Source: UBA6136 sp044351045 (GTDB lineage Bacteria > Pseudomonadota > Gammaproteobacteria > Methylococcales > Methylococcaceae). Taken from it: a stretch of DNA of 17,626 bases. Positions 7,701 through 16,232 of the stretch are shown here, piece by piece; the first letter of the stretch is position 1, and each line of letters begins with the position of its first letter. Under the pieces are notes generated by a model that searched no databases, was not told the DNA's origin, and was given only the letters and a program-made list of their open reading frames with translations. The position numbers were made by a program, and so were the translations under genes. Where the stretch lies: contig JBILGM010000056.1 of assembly GCA_044351045.1 (NCBI GenBank), positions 1-17,626 on the forward strand. Direction: 5' to 3'.

Positions 7701-8930
7701 ATCCCATACTTCAGCACTTTCCTTCTCAACCATCTTCTTGGCGGCTTTGATGGTCGTTGCCAGACCACGGAATTGCAACTTGCTGAAAATGAAAGGCTTG
7801 AACAATTCCAGTGCCATCTTCTTGGGAAGACCGCACTGATGCAGCTTGAGCGTCGGACCCACCACGATAACTGAGCGACCCGAATAATCCACGCGCTTCC
7901 CAAGCAGATTCTGTCGGAAACGCCCCTGCTTGCCCTTGATCATGTCGGCCAGCGACTTCAGAGGGCGCTTGTTCGACCCGGTAATCGCACGTCCGCGACG
8001 ACCATTGTCCAGCAACGCGTCGACGGATTCCTGCAACATGCGCTTTTCATTGCGGACAATGATGTCCGGCGCATTAAGGTCTAGCAGACGCTTCAGGCGG
8101 TTGTTACGGTTGATGACGCGCCGATAGAGATCGTTCAGGTCGGAGGTAGCGAAACGGCCGCCGTCCAGTGGCACCAAGGGGCGAAGTTCCGGCGGTAACA
8201 CCGGCAACACCGTCAAAATCATCCACTCCGGCTTGTTGCTGGATGAAATCAGCGACTCGATCGCCTTGAGTCGCTTCGTGTACTTCTTGATCTTGGTTTC
8301 GGAATTCGTCCCATCGATGGCCTCACGGAGCAACTCCACGACATGCGGCAAATCCATGGTCCGCATCAGCTCGTGGATCGCTTCAGCCCCCATCTTGGCG
8401 ACAAAGTCTTCGCCATATTGCTGGGTGGCTTCGTAGAACTCCTCCTCATTGAGCAGCTTTCCACGTTCCAGCGGGGTCTGCATAGGATCGATGATCACAT
8501 AGGATTCAAAGTACAGGACCCGCTCGATTTCGCGCAAGGTCATGTCCAGCAGCAACGCAATACGGGAGGGCAGGGACTTCAGGAACCAGATGTGCGCGAC
8601 CGGGCTGGCTAGGTCGATATGCCCCATACGTTCTCGGCGAACCTTTGACAGAGTCACCTCAACGCCGCACTTTTCGCAAATTACCCCGCGGTGCTTCAAC
8701 CGCTTGTATTTGCCACATAAACACTCGTAGTCACTGACCGGCCCGAAAATCTTTGCGCAGAAGAGTCCGTCTCGTTCTGGCTTGAAAGTCCGGTAGTTGA
8801 TGGTTTCAGGCTTCTTGACTTCCCCATAGGACCAGGAACGAATCATGTCCGGTGAAGCCAGACTGATGCGAATGTTGTCGAAATCCTCGACCTGATTTTG
8901 GCGCTTCAAATAACTAATAAGATCTTTCAC
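4725..8930 (-). CDS. rpoC: DNA-directed RNA polymerase subunit beta'
   Basis: This is the catalytic clamp/active-site subunit of RNA polymerase, 1401 aa against about 1407 in E. coli. The first zinc site is C70, C72, C85 and C88. The catalytic magnesium triad is D460, D462 and D464 in NADFDGDQMAV, with numbering identical to E. coli. The second zinc cluster includes CKTRHGVCAACYG. The bridge-helix/trigger-loop block (about 770-940) with GGAASRSAA is intact, and the C-terminus keeps LLGITKASL and GRLIPAGTG. Start: GTG at 8930 with AGGAG 7 nt upstream; the nearby ATG at 8937 is out of frame. It follows rpoB by 72 nt with no terminator in between and ends the classical operon. No truncation, intein or insertion is seen. 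Confidence 0.99.
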   Translation of the reverse strand: MKDLISYLKRQNQVEDFDNIRISLASPDMIRSWSYGEVKKPETINYRTFKPERDGLFCAKIFGPVSDYECLCGKYKRLKHRGVICEKCGVEVTLSKVRRERMGHIDLASPVAHIWFLKSLPSRIALLLDMTLREIERVLYFESYVIIDPMQTPLERGKLLNEEEFYEATQQYGEDFVAKMGAEAIHELMRTMDLPHVVELLREAIDGTNSETKIKKYTKRLKAIESLISSSNKPEWMILTVLPVLPPELRPLVPLDGGRFATSDLNDLYRRVINRNNRLKRLLDLNAPDIIVRNEKRMLQESVDALLDNGRRGRAITGSNKRPLKSLADMIKGKQGRFRQNLLGKRVDYSGRSVIVVGPTLKLHQCGLPKKMALELFKPFIFSKLQFRGLATTIKAAKKMVEKESAEVWDILDEVIREHPVMLNRAPTLHRLGIQAFEPTLVEGKAIQLHPLVCSAFNADFDGDQMAVHVPLSLEAQLEARTLMMATNNILSPANGEPIINPTQDVVLGLYYMSRERIDAKGTGMMFSDVDEVQRALNNRVVDIQAKVTVRLNETITDEFGASTSQVKRVETTVGRAIIWTIVPEGIPFDMVNVDMTKKAISRLINHCYRTLGIKSTVVFADKLMYLGFSNATRAGVSFGVDDMAIPARKEEIIVAAESEVKEIQNQYASGLVTDGERYNKVVDIWSHANDQVAKVMMDGLGTEEVTKPNGAKAEQKSFNSVFMMADSGARGSAAQIRQLAGMRGLMAKPDGSIIETPITANFREGLDVLQYFISTHGARKGLADTALKTANSGYLTRRLVDVAQDLVITEEDCGTSEGLLMSPLIEGGDVVEPLAERVLGRVVAEDVLDPATQELLMAAGAMLDESAVDKLEQHSVDIVRVRSVITCKTRHGVCAACYGRDLGRGHSVNNGEAIGVIAAQSIGEPGTQLTMRTFHIGGAASRSAAISNVEVKSGGSIKLNNIKTVENKDGNLVAVSRSGEVSVIDDHGRERERYKIPYGSVSVVREGDRVKAGQVIVTWDPHTHPVVTEVHGFARLVDFIEGVTVREQSDEVTGLSSMVVIDPKQRGGSGKDLRPMVKLVDEKGDDIFIPSTEIVAQYFLPAGAIIGIQDGGQVQVGDVLARIPQESSKTRDITGGLPRVADLFEARKTKDPAILAEATGTISFGKETKGKRRVIVTDPQNVQHEVLIPKWRHITVFEGEHVEQGETIAEGDLTPHDILRLRGVADLASYLVKEIQDVYRLQGVKINDKHIEVIIRQMLRKVEITDPGDTTFLRGEQVDRARFHEENDRVEVEGKIPACFEPMLLGITKASLSTESFISAASFQETTRVLTEAAIRGSSDKLMGLKENVIVGRLIPAGTGLAYHLDRKRRAEQGEMHESEETSVMDTSDVEEALKQALSE

Positions 8931-9002
8931 TGGTCATCTCCTAATCTGGACACTGCGAATCCCGGAGCGGCAAGTCTCTACGGGTGGCACTCAAACAGCG
9001 GG

Positions 9003-12000
9003 TTATTCCTGCTCCAACTCGATATTAATCCCCAAGGAGCGGATTTCCTTGATCAGTACGTTGAACGATTCAGGCATGGCAGCTTCCATTCGATGATCCC
9101 CATCGACGATATTCTTGTAAATCTTGGTTCGACCTGTAACGTCATCCGATTTGACTGTGAGCATTTCCTGCAATGTGTACGCCGCACCGTAAGCTTGCAG
9201 CGCCCAGACCTCCATCTCACCAAACCGCTGTCCACCGAACTGGGCCTTGCCCCCCAACGGCTGCTGGGTAACCAGACTATATGGCCCGGTTGAGCGGGCG
9301 TGCATCTTGTCATCGACCAAGTGATTCAGCTTGAGCATGTACATGCAGCCCACGGTCACATCGCGGTCAAAAGCCTCGCCCGTGCGGCCGTCGAAGAGAC
9401 GGGTCTGTCCACTTTCCGGCAATCCCGCCAGGCGAAGCATGTTTTTGATGTCTTTTTCGCTGGCACCATCGAATACCGGGGTAGCCATTGGCACGCCGCC
9501 CCGGAGGTTAGTGGCCAGCTCCAAAACTTCAACATCGTTCAACTGATCCAGATCCTCCGATCGGCCACTGGCGTTGTAGATCTCGTGCAGGAACTTCCGC
9601 ACTTCGTCAACTTTGGACTTTGCTTCCAGCATTTTTCCGATTTTGAGGCCCAGCCCACGCGCAGCCCAGCCTAGGTGAGTCTCGAGTACCTGACCGACGT
9701 TCATACGTGAGGGAACACCGAGCGGATTCAAAACGATATCCACCGGGGTGCCATCCGCACTGTAAGGCATATCCTCGACCGGAACGATCTGGGAGATGAC
9801 ACCCTTGTTTCCATGGCGTCCCGCCATCTTGTCGCCTGGCTGAATGCGACGCTTAACCGCCAGATAAACCTTGACCATCTTCAGGACACCCGGTGGTAGA
9901 TCGTCACCAATAGCGATCTTGCGCTTCTTTTCCTCGAGCCGCTTGTTCATCTCCTCGCGCTGTTGGGCTATCTGTTCGCCGATTGTTTCCAACTGGACAT
10001 TGAGCTCTTCTTCCTTGAGTCGGATATCCAGCCACTGTGAGGGCTTGATCCCAGCCAGATATTCGGCCGTGATCACAGTGCCCGACTTCAGCTTTGAGGG
10101 ACCACCTTGTGCGACCTTTCCCACCACCATCGATTCGATACGCTGGTAGAAGTCCTTCTCGATAATACGAAGCTGGTCGTTGAGGTCCTTCTTGACCCGT
10201 TCGATCTCAGCCTGCTCGATCTGCTTGGCACGCTCGTCCTTCTGGACACCGTCCCGCGTGAAGACCTGGACGTCAATGACTGTGCCATCCATTCCTGACG
10301 GAACCCGCAACGAGGTGTCCTTCACATCGGATGCTTTCTCGCCGAAGATAGCGCGCAGCAATTTTTCTTCGGGAGTCAGCTGGGTCTCGCCCTTCGGGGT
10401 CACCTTACCGACCAGTATATCTCCGGCCTTTACCTCAGCACCGATGTAAACGATACCGGACTCATCCAGTTTCGCCAGCGCCGCTTCACCGACGTTCGGA
10501 ATATCCGCGGTGATTTCCTCCGGCCCAAGCTTGGTATCGCGGGCAACGCAGGATTTTTCCTCGATATGAATCGTGGTGAAACGATCTTCCTGAACCACGC
10601 GTTCGGAAATGAGGATCGAATCCTCGAAGTTGTAACCATTCCATGGCATAAACGCGACTAGAAGATTCTGACCCAGCGCAAGTTCGCCCATGTCTGTGGA
10701 GGGTCCATCCGCCAGGATATCGCCCTTGGCAACCTGATCACCCGGCCTGACCAGAGGCTTCTGGTTAATACAGGTATTCTGGTTAGAACGTGTGTATTTG
10801 GTCAGGTTGTAGATATCGACCCCTGGAACGCCCGCTTCGGTTTCATCGTCATTGACGCGAACTACGATACGGCTGGCATCGAGGAATTCGATTGTACCCC
10901 CGCGCTTGGCGACGACGGTCACTCCAGAATCGCGCGCCACGATGCGCTCCATTCCGGTACCAACCAATGGTTTTTCCGTACGCAGCGTCGGCACAGCTTG
11001 GCGCTGCATGTTCGACCCCATGAGAGCGCGGTTGGCGTCATCATGCTCGAGGAACGGAATCAGGGATGCCGCCACCGATACGATCTGCTTAGACGAAACG
11101 TCCATGAAATTGATCTGATCAGCTGTCGACAACGTGAATTCATCCTTGTGACGACAGGAAACCAGGTCATCCACTAGTTTGCCGTTGGCATCAACCTTGG
11201 CGCTGGCCTGTGCGATGAAATACTTGCCTTCCTCGATGGCAGAGAGGTATTCGATTTCATCGGTCACGCGACCATCTACAACCTTGCGATACGGCGTTTC
11301 AAGGAAACCGTACAGATTGGTTCTGGCGTATACCGACAAAGAGTTGATCAGACCGATATTCGGTCCTTCCGGCGTTTCGATCGGGCACACCCGACCGTAG
11401 TGGGTGGTATGAACGTCGCGCACCTCAAATCCGGCCCGCTCACGGGCAAGACCACCTGGACCGAGGGCCGAGACACGCCGCTTGTGGGTGACCTCGGACA
11501 GCGGGTTATTCTGATCCATGAACTGCGAAAGCTGACTGGAGCCAAAGAACTCCTTGATGGAGGCGGCCACCGGTTTGGCGTTGATGATCTCCTGTGGCAT
11601 CAGGTTTTCCGAGTCCGCTAGTGACAGACGCTCCTTCACCGCACGTTCAACCCTAACCAACCCTAGACGGAACTGATTCTCCACCATTTCACCCACCGAA
11701 CGAACCCGACGGTTGCCAAGATGGTCGATGTCGTCCACGGTTCCATGCCCGTTACGGATATTGATCAACTCACGCAGGACATCGATGATGTCCTCCTTGG
11801 TGAGGACACCGCTACCGGTTGATTCTGCTCGCCCCAGACGCCGGTTGAATTTCATACGCCCGACTGCAGACAAATCGTAGCGATCAGAAGAGAAAAACAA
11901 ATTTTCAAACAGCGTATGAGCGGCTTCTTTTGCAGGAGGTTCGCCGGGACGCATCATGCGGTAGATTTCAACCAGTGCATCCAGTTGCGTCTCCGTGGAG

Positions 12001-13079
12001 TCGATCCGCATCGCGTTGGACATGTAGGCCCCGCGATCCAGGTCGTTCACGAACAAAGTGTCCACAGACTTAATACCTGCAGCCATCAAACGATTGATCA
12101 GATCATCGGTCAGTTCTTCGTTGACCTTCGCCAGCAACTCGCCCGTCTCCGCCGAGACGATGTGGTTGGCAATAATTTTGCCCAGCAAGTAATCACGCGT
12201 CACTTCCAGCTGCTTGATCCCAGCCTTTTCGATCTGTCGGATGTGACGGGCAGTTATCCGGTGCCCTTTCTCAACAATATTCTTGCCATCGACACTGACA
12301 TCGAAACTGGCGATATCACCTCGCAGGCGATCAGGAATCAGTTCAAGACTGATTTCCTCACCATTGAAAACAAATCGGTTGGTTTCGTAAAACAGACTGA
12401 TGATTTGTTCGTTATCAAAACCCAAGGCACGCAACAGGATGGTCGCCGGCAACTTTCTCCGACGATCTATGCGCACATACACGCAATCCTTATGGTCGAA
12501 TTCGAAATCGAGCCATGACCCACGATAGGGAATGATGCGAGCATTGAAGAGCAACTTGCCCGATGAGTGCGTCTTGCCTCGATCGTGATCGAAAAACACA
12601 CCCGGTGAACGATGCAACTGGGAGACAATCACACGCTCGGTGCCATTGATGACGAAGGTACCGGTATCCGTCATGAGCGGAATTTCGCCCATGTAGATTT
12701 CCTGACGTTTGACCTCCTTGACGACCTTGGCAGAAGCGGGCGACTCCTTGTCGTAGAGAATCAGCTGCACCAAGACTCTCAGGGGTGCAGCGTAGTGAGC
12801 ACCTCGCTGCTGGCATTCCTTGACATCGAATGTGGGCTCACCCAGCCAGTAATCAACATACTCCAGTACGGCATGACCCGTATGACTGGTGATCGGGAAC
12901 ACAGACTTAAGAGCAGCATGCAGACCCTCATCGGCTCGATGGGCCAAGGCCACCTCAGCCTGCAGAAATCTTTTGTAGGAATCAACTTGGGTCGTCAGCA
13001 GATAGGGCACGTCGAGCACATCTCGACGTTTGCCAAAACTGTTGCGGATGCGTTTCTTCTCGGTGAAAGAATAGGCCAT
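9003..13079 (-). CDS. rpoB: DNA-directed RNA polymerase subunit beta
   Basis: This beta subunit of RNA polymerase is 1358 aa, slightly longer than the 1342 of E. coli. The rifampicin-binding region is wild type at the common resistance positions: D522, H532 and S537 here correspond to E. coli D516, H526 and S531 within SQLSQFMDQNNPLSE and KRRVSALGPGGL. The C-terminal GGKAQFGGQRFGEMEVWAL block, which contacts beta', is intact. Start: ATG 13079 with AAGGA 6 nt upstream. It lies 250 nt after rplL, a spacer with an attenuator-like hairpin, and 72 nt before rpoC. The N-terminal lobe mixes residues I associate with betaproteobacterial and gammaproteobacterial sequences, which helps place the organism only broadly. 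Confidence 0.99.
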   Translation of the reverse strand: MAYSFTEKKRIRNSFGKRRDVLDVPYLLTTQVDSYKRFLQAEVALAHRADEGLHAALKSVFPITSHTGHAVLEYVDYWLGEPTFDVKECQQRGAHYAAPLRVLVQLILYDKESPASAKVVKEVKRQEIYMGEIPLMTDTGTFVINGTERVIVSQLHRSPGVFFDHDRGKTHSSGKLLFNARIIPYRGSWLDFEFDHKDCVYVRIDRRRKLPATILLRALGFDNEQIISLFYETNRFVFNGEEISLELIPDRLRGDIASFDVSVDGKNIVEKGHRITARHIRQIEKAGIKQLEVTRDYLLGKIIANHIVSAETGELLAKVNEELTDDLINRLMAAGIKSVDTLFVNDLDRGAYMSNAMRIDSTETQLDALVEIYRMMRPGEPPAKEAAHTLFENLFFSSDRYDLSAVGRMKFNRRLGRAESTGSGVLTKEDIIDVLRELINIRNGHGTVDDIDHLGNRRVRSVGEMVENQFRLGLVRVERAVKERLSLADSENLMPQEIINAKPVAASIKEFFGSSQLSQFMDQNNPLSEVTHKRRVSALGPGGLARERAGFEVRDVHTTHYGRVCPIETPEGPNIGLINSLSVYARTNLYGFLETPYRKVVDGRVTDEIEYLSAIEEGKYFIAQASAKVDANGKLVDDLVSCRHKDEFTLSTADQINFMDVSSKQIVSVAASLIPFLEHDDANRALMGSNMQRQAVPTLRTEKPLVGTGMERIVARDSGVTVVAKRGGTIEFLDASRIVVRVNDDETEAGVPGVDIYNLTKYTRSNQNTCINQKPLVRPGDQVAKGDILADGPSTDMGELALGQNLLVAFMPWNGYNFEDSILISERVVQEDRFTTIHIEEKSCVARDTKLGPEEITADIPNVGEAALAKLDESGIVYIGAEVKAGDILVGKVTPKGETQLTPEEKLLRAIFGEKASDVKDTSLRVPSGMDGTVIDVQVFTRDGVQKDERAKQIEQAEIERVKKDLNDQLRIIEKDFYQRIESMVVGKVAQGGPSKLKSGTVITAEYLAGIKPSQWLDIRLKEEELNVQLETIGEQIAQQREEMNKRLEEKKRKIAIGDDLPPGVLKMVKVYLAVKRRIQPGDKMAGRHGNKGVISQIVPVEDMPYSADGTPVDIVLNPLGVPSRMNVGQVLETHLGWAARGLGLKIGKMLEAKSKVDEVRKFLHEIYNASGRSEDLDQLNDVEVLELATNLRGGVPMATPVFDGASEKDIKNMLRLAGLPESGQTRLFDGRTGEAFDRDVTVGCMYMLKLNHLVDDKMHARSTGPYSLVTQQPLGGKAQFGGQRFGEMEVWALQAYGAAYTLQEMLTVKSDDVTGRTKIYKNIVDGDHRMEAAMPESFNVLIKEIRSLGINIELEQE

Positions 13080-13265
13080 ATCGATTCCTTACCTGCAGGT
13101 TCAAACAAATTAACTGGGATTCAGCGACTGCTAAATAGGTGTGAGCCACTGGCGCTGGCTTGCCGGGTCATGACCTCAATCAGTATTTTCGGGAGCAAGT
13201 TCACCGACTCGAGAGATCAAATGACCAACTTTGGCATAACTGCAATTTGCTTCGCTTACAGCGCC

Positions 13266-13293
13266 AAAAGGCCGGCAGCTTGTGCTGCCAGCC
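13266..13293 (-). terminator. Attenuator-like hairpin between rplL and rpoB
   Basis: The arms 13293-13284 (GGCTGGCAGC) and 13279-13270 (GCTGCCGGCC) make a 10-bp stem with one T.G pair and an ACAA loop. Four T follow (13269-13266). It lies 36 nt after the rplL stop. In E. coli a partial terminator at the same place lowers rpoBC expression relative to ribosomal protein genes; a similar partial read-through role is inferred here. The short T-run suits a leaky terminator. Another small stem (AGCCA/TGGCT) lies near 13144-13160, close to rpoB, and could be a processing feature. Confidence 0.6.
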
Positions 13294-13329
13294 TTCGTGG
13301 CCGACGTATCAGCTTGGCAATGCAGTCAA

Positions 13330-13707
13330 TTACTTGATATCGACCGTAGCGCCGGCTTCAACCAACTGCTTCTTGACGTCTTCGGCTTCTGCCTTATTTA
13401 CGCCTTCCTTGACAGTGGCAGGAACGCCTTCAACCATGTCCTTTGCTTCCTTCAGGCCCAGACCGGTAACGCCACGAACCACCTTAATCACGTTGACCTT
13501 GTTATCACCAAAGCTCGTCATAACTACATCGAACTCGGTCTTTTCTTCTGCAGCGGCTGCTCCACCAGCAGCAGGGGCCGCAGCCACGGCCACGGCAGCC
13601 GCCGCAGATACCCCAAACTTCTCTTCCATGGCGGAAATGAGGTCAACAACCTCCATTACCGACATGTTTGAGATTGCTTCTAAAATGTCTTCTTTTGAAA
13701 GTGCCAT
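13330..13707 (-). CDS. rplL: 50S ribosomal protein L7/L12
   Basis: This acidic stalk protein of 125 aa is present in multiple dimers on L10 and recruits translational GTPases such as EF-Tu. The N-terminal dimerisation domain (about 1-35, MALSKEDILEAISNMSV) is followed by an Ala/Gly-rich hinge (about 35-55) and the C-terminal factor-binding domain with KVNVIKVVRGVTGLGLKEAK at about 70-90. Start ATG 13707 has GGAG 7 nt upstream. It follows rplJ after 42 nt, the usual pairing. Length and motifs are normal. Confidence 0.99.
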   Translation of the reverse strand: MALSKEDILEAISNMSVMEVVDLISAMEEKFGVSAAAAVAVAAAPAAGGAAAAEEKTEFDVVMTSFGDNKVNVIKVVRGVTGLGLKEAKDMVEGVPATVKEGVNKAEAEDVKKQLVEAGATVDIK

Positions 13708-13749
13708 CGAATTTCTCCGAAAATTTAACTGTTATAGGCGAGCAGCCAA

Positions 13750-14277
13750 TTAGGCTGCCTGCTTGTGATCCCGAATAGCTGCAACGGTACGAACCAGCTT
13801 CGCATGCGGTTCTGCCAGCGTACGAACGAACTTCTCGACCGGGGCCCTCATAGTGCCCATAAGGATGGCAATTGCCTGATCCTTGGTCGGGAGCTTCGAC
13901 AGACGCTCAAGCTCTGCCGGGCCGTATTGTTTCCCACCGATAGCCACCTGCTTCACGACCAGTTTGTCGCTCTGCTTGATGAAATCTGCAACAACCCGTC
14001 CCGCAGCGCCCGGATCCTCCAGCGAAAACGCCAGAATCAGCGGGCCAACCAGACCGTCCTTCATGCACTCGAACTCGGTACCTTCTATTGCTCGCCTTGC
14101 CAGGGTGTTTTTCACAACCCGAAGGTAAACGCCAGATGAACGCGCGGACTTGCGCAGGTCAGTCAGCTGCTCCACCGTCAGTCCGCGGTATTCCGCAGCC
14201 ACGGCAGAGTGTGCCTTTGCAGCAATAGCGGAAACCTCTTCGACGACAGCTTTTTTGTCATCAAGTCTCAGTGCCAC
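13750..14277 (-). CDS. rplJ: 50S ribosomal protein L10
   Basis: This is the base of the L12 stalk, 175 aa, which binds 23S rRNA through its N-terminal domain and L12 dimers through its C-terminal helix. Recognised by LDDKKAVVEEVSAIAAKA near the N-terminus, EYRGLTVEQLTDLRKSAR and VYLRVVKNTLARRA in the first third, and a C-terminal helix rich in Ala/Val. The frame is open upstream to an ATG at 14406, but that extension has no L10 character. GTG 14277 (protein starts ALRLDDKK after Met) with GGAG 7 nt upstream gives the normal length. The upstream region is the leader through which L10-L12 represses its own translation in other bacteria. Confidence 0.97.
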   Translation of the reverse strand: MALRLDDKKAVVEEVSAIAAKAHSAVAAEYRGLTVEQLTDLRKSARSSGVYLRVVKNTLARRAIEGTEFECMKDGLVGPLILAFSLEDPGAAGRVVADFIKQSDKLVVKQVAIGGKQYGPAELERLSKLPTKDQAIAILMGTMRAPVEKFVRTLAEPHAKLVRTVAAIRDHKQAA

Positions 14278-14460
14278 ACTATTTCTCCGATTAAATCTGA
14301 AAGGACTTTCCTTCCAGAGCCACAACAACATTCCCGCCAAGCGAGAATGCGCGTTAACGGCATCTTTCGTCGGTTGCCGACTCAAGTACACCGTCTGCGC
14401 AGGCAAGTGGATTAAGCACCGGCGTGCACCTGCGGTCTTTGACGGTTACCGCGGACCTAA
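14278..14460 (-). promoter_or_regulatory. rplJ leader (L10 autoregulatory mRNA element)
   Basis: The 212-nt gap between rplA and rplJ is rich in stems. These include a 9-bp hairpin with one T.G pair at 14349-14329 (51 nt before the rplJ start) and GTCGG-CAA-CCGAC at 14381-14369. A CCTGCGCAGACGGTG block at 14403-14389 resembles what I remember of gammaproteobacterial L10 leaders. In E. coli the L10-L12 complex binds this leader and blocks translation of rplJ/rplL. Position plus structure support the call; limits are approximate and the binding motif has not been matched to a covariance model. Confidence 0.6.
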
Positions 14461-14489
14461 ACAGCCCAACGGCAACCCAAAGCTCTTCA

Positions 14490-15185
14490 TTAAGCAGCGA
14501 GACTGCTTTGATCCAGCATCAACCCAGGCCCCATGGTAGAAGTTACTGTGATCTTCTTGAGATAAATTCCCTTGGAAGTGGAAGGCTTGGCTTTTTTCAG
14601 ATCCGCCAGCAAGGCCTCAAGATTCTCCTTAAGGGCACCAGGCTCGAAGCTTACCTTGCCGATAGTGCAATGAATGATGCCTTTCTTGTCCGTACGGTAA
14701 CGGACTTGGCCTGCCTTTGCATTCTTTACGGCTGTAGCAACGTCTGCGGTTACCGTTCCCACTTTCGGGTTGGGCATCAGCCCACGCGGGCCTAAAACCT
14801 GACCCAGCTGACCGACTACGCGCATCGCATCGGGAGTAGCGATCACTACATCAAAATCCATCTGCCCGGCCTTGACCCGCTCAGCAAGATCTTCCATTCC
14901 GATAATATCAGCACCTGCATCTCTGGCAGCATCTGCATTTGCTCCTTGAGCGAATACCGCGACGCGTGCTGACTTACCGGTACCGTTGGGTAGCACAGTG
15001 GCCCCACGCACTGCCTGGTCTGACTTTCTTGGATCAACGCCAAGCATGACCGCGACATCTATAGCTTCAGCGAACTTGACGGTAGATACGGCCTTCAGCA
15101 CTTCGAAGGCTTCTTCCGCACCATAGGCCCTACCGGCCTGCACCTTGTCATTGATTAACTTTGCTCTTTTACTCTGCTTAGCCAT
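14490..15185 (-). CDS. rplA: 50S ribosomal protein L1
   Basis: This L1 stalk protein of 231 aa helps move deacylated tRNA out of the E site and, in E. coli, represses translation of rplK-rplA. Recognised by the N-terminal MAKQSKRAKLINDKV, the GADIIGMEDLAERVKAGQ segment at about 93-110, the GPRGLMPNPKVGTVT signature at about 133-147, and the C-terminal TSTMGPGLMLD. The ATG directly abuts the rplK stop codon with no spacer. GGAGG within the end of rplK is its ribosome site, so the two are translationally linked. Length is as expected (234 in E. coli). Confidence 0.99.
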   Translation of the reverse strand: MAKQSKRAKLINDKVQAGRAYGAEEAFEVLKAVSTVKFAEAIDVAVMLGVDPRKSDQAVRGATVLPNGTGKSARVAVFAQGANADAARDAGADIIGMEDLAERVKAGQMDFDVVIATPDAMRVVGQLGQVLGPRGLMPNPKVGTVTADVATAVKNAKAGQVRYRTDKKGIIHCTIGKVSFEPGALKENLEALLADLKKAKPSTSKGIYLKKITVTSTMGPGLMLDQSSLAA

Positions 15186-15617
15186 TTAGATACCCTCCAC
15201 ATCAAGACCCATGCTGCGGGCACTACCGGCGATGGTTCTGATCGCTGCATCTTCATCCGCCGCCGTCAGATCGGGCTGCTTCAGTTTGGCAATATCAGCC
15301 AACTGCGCGCGAGTGATCTTGCCTACCTTATTTGTGTTTGGGTTGCTACTGCCTTTCGCAAGGCCGATCGCCTTTTTGATCAGGACCGTCGCCGGTGGGG
15401 TCTTGGTGATGAACGTAAAGCTTTTGTCAGCATAAACGGTGATCACTACCGGCAGCGGTAAACCTTTTTCCACATTCTGCGTTGCCGCATTGAAGGCCTT
15501 GCAGAACTCCATGATATTGACACCGCGTTGCCCCAAAGCCGGACCAATGGGTGGGCTCGGATTGGCTTCACCCGCCTTGACTTGAAGCTTAATATAGCCA
15601 GTTATTTTCTTAGCCAT
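15186..15617 (-). CDS. rplK: 50S ribosomal protein L11
   Basis: This 143-aa protein of the GTPase-associated centre binds the 23S rRNA thiostrepton loop and is needed for RelA activation in other bacteria. The N-terminal domain has MAKKITGYIKLQVKAG and the proline-containing linker (NPSPPIGPALGQRGVNIMEFCK, about 19-40). The rRNA-binding C-terminal domain ends in SARSMGLDVEGI. Start ATG 15617 has AGGAG 6 nt upstream. It comes 78 nt after nusG and touches rplA. Confidence 0.99.
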   Translation of the reverse strand: MAKKITGYIKLQVKAGEANPSPPIGPALGQRGVNIMEFCKAFNAATQNVEKGLPLPVVITVYADKSFTFITKTPPATVLIKKAIGLAKGSSNPNTNKVGKITRAQLADIAKLKQPDLTAADEDAAIRTIAGSARSMGLDVEGI

Positions 15618-15669
15618 TTTTTCTCCTGTGGGTCAATCGCCCTGAGGCTCCCCATTGCTGAAAATCGTC

Positions 15670-15684
15670 CCCACAGAATGTGGG
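15670..15684 (-). promoter_or_regulatory. Hairpin in the nusG-rplK spacer
   Basis: The arms CCCACA and TGTGGG with a TTC loop form a perfect 6-bp hairpin 12 nt after the nusG stop. In E. coli the leader before rplK contains the L1 repressor site, and this spacer occupies the same place. I cannot confirm an L1-binding motif, and the TTTT further on (15664-15661) is separated from the stem, so it is not a clear terminator. Confidence 0.3.
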
Positions 15685-15695
15685 CACGGCATGGA

Positions 15696-16229
15696 TCAGG
15701 CTTTTTCTACCTGACCGAAATCGAGTTCCACGGGGGTGGATCGTCCGAAAATTAGCACGGAGACACGAAGCCGACTTTTCTCGTAGTTGACCTCTTCCAC
15801 CACACCATTGAAATCCTTGAATGGTCCTTCATTGACACGAACCACTTCACCCACTTCGAATAGCACTTTGGGTCGTGGCTTGGTAGCGCCCTCCTCCATG
15901 CGACCGAGAATCACCGCGGCCTCCTTTTCGGTGATTGGCGCAGGACGATCCGATGTACCGCCAATGAATCCAAGCACTCGCGGCACCTCCTTAACCAGAT
16001 GCCACGTCTGCTCGTTCAATTCCATCTGGACCAGCACATAACCCGGAAAGAATTTCCGTTCACTTTTTCGCTGTTGGCCCAATCGCATTTCAACTACCTC
16101 CTCGGTAGGCACGAGGATTTGACCAAAAAATTCGCCTAGTCCTGAGCGCGCGATCCTCTCTTCGAGGGAACGCTTTACCTGATTCTCATAGTTTGAATAG
16201 GCGTGGACCACATACCAGCGCAGCGACAT
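15696..16229 (-). CDS. nusG: Transcription termination/antitermination factor NusG
   Basis: This 177-aa elongation factor bridges RNA polymerase with Rho or ribosomal S10. The N-terminal NGN domain begins SLRWYVVHAYSNYENQVKRSL and includes FFGQILVPTEEV and RKFFPGYVLVQM. A C-terminal KOW domain (about 125-177) has FEVGEVVRVNEGPFKDFNG. Start ATG 16229 is 3 nt after the secE stop, so the pair is translationally coupled. Length (181 in E. coli) and order are typical. Confidence 0.99.
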   Translation of the reverse strand: MSLRWYVVHAYSNYENQVKRSLEERIARSGLGEFFGQILVPTEEVVEMRLGQQRKSERKFFPGYVLVQMELNEQTWHLVKEVPRVLGFIGGTSDRPAPITEKEAAVILGRMEEGATKPRPKVLFEVGEVVRVNEGPFKDFNGVVEEVNYEKSRLRVSVLIFGRSTPVELDFGQVEKA

Positions 16230-16232
16230 AGC

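Noticed and set aside
12612..13337. 241-aa plus-strand frame antisense to the rpoB start and the rplL-rpoB spacer
   Set aside because: Mostly complementary to conserved RpoB codons; no independent protein motifs.
14278..14406. 43-residue N-terminal extension of L10
   Set aside because: Lacks L10 homology, overlaps the structured leader, and the GTG at 14277 has a well-placed GGAG and gives the usual length.
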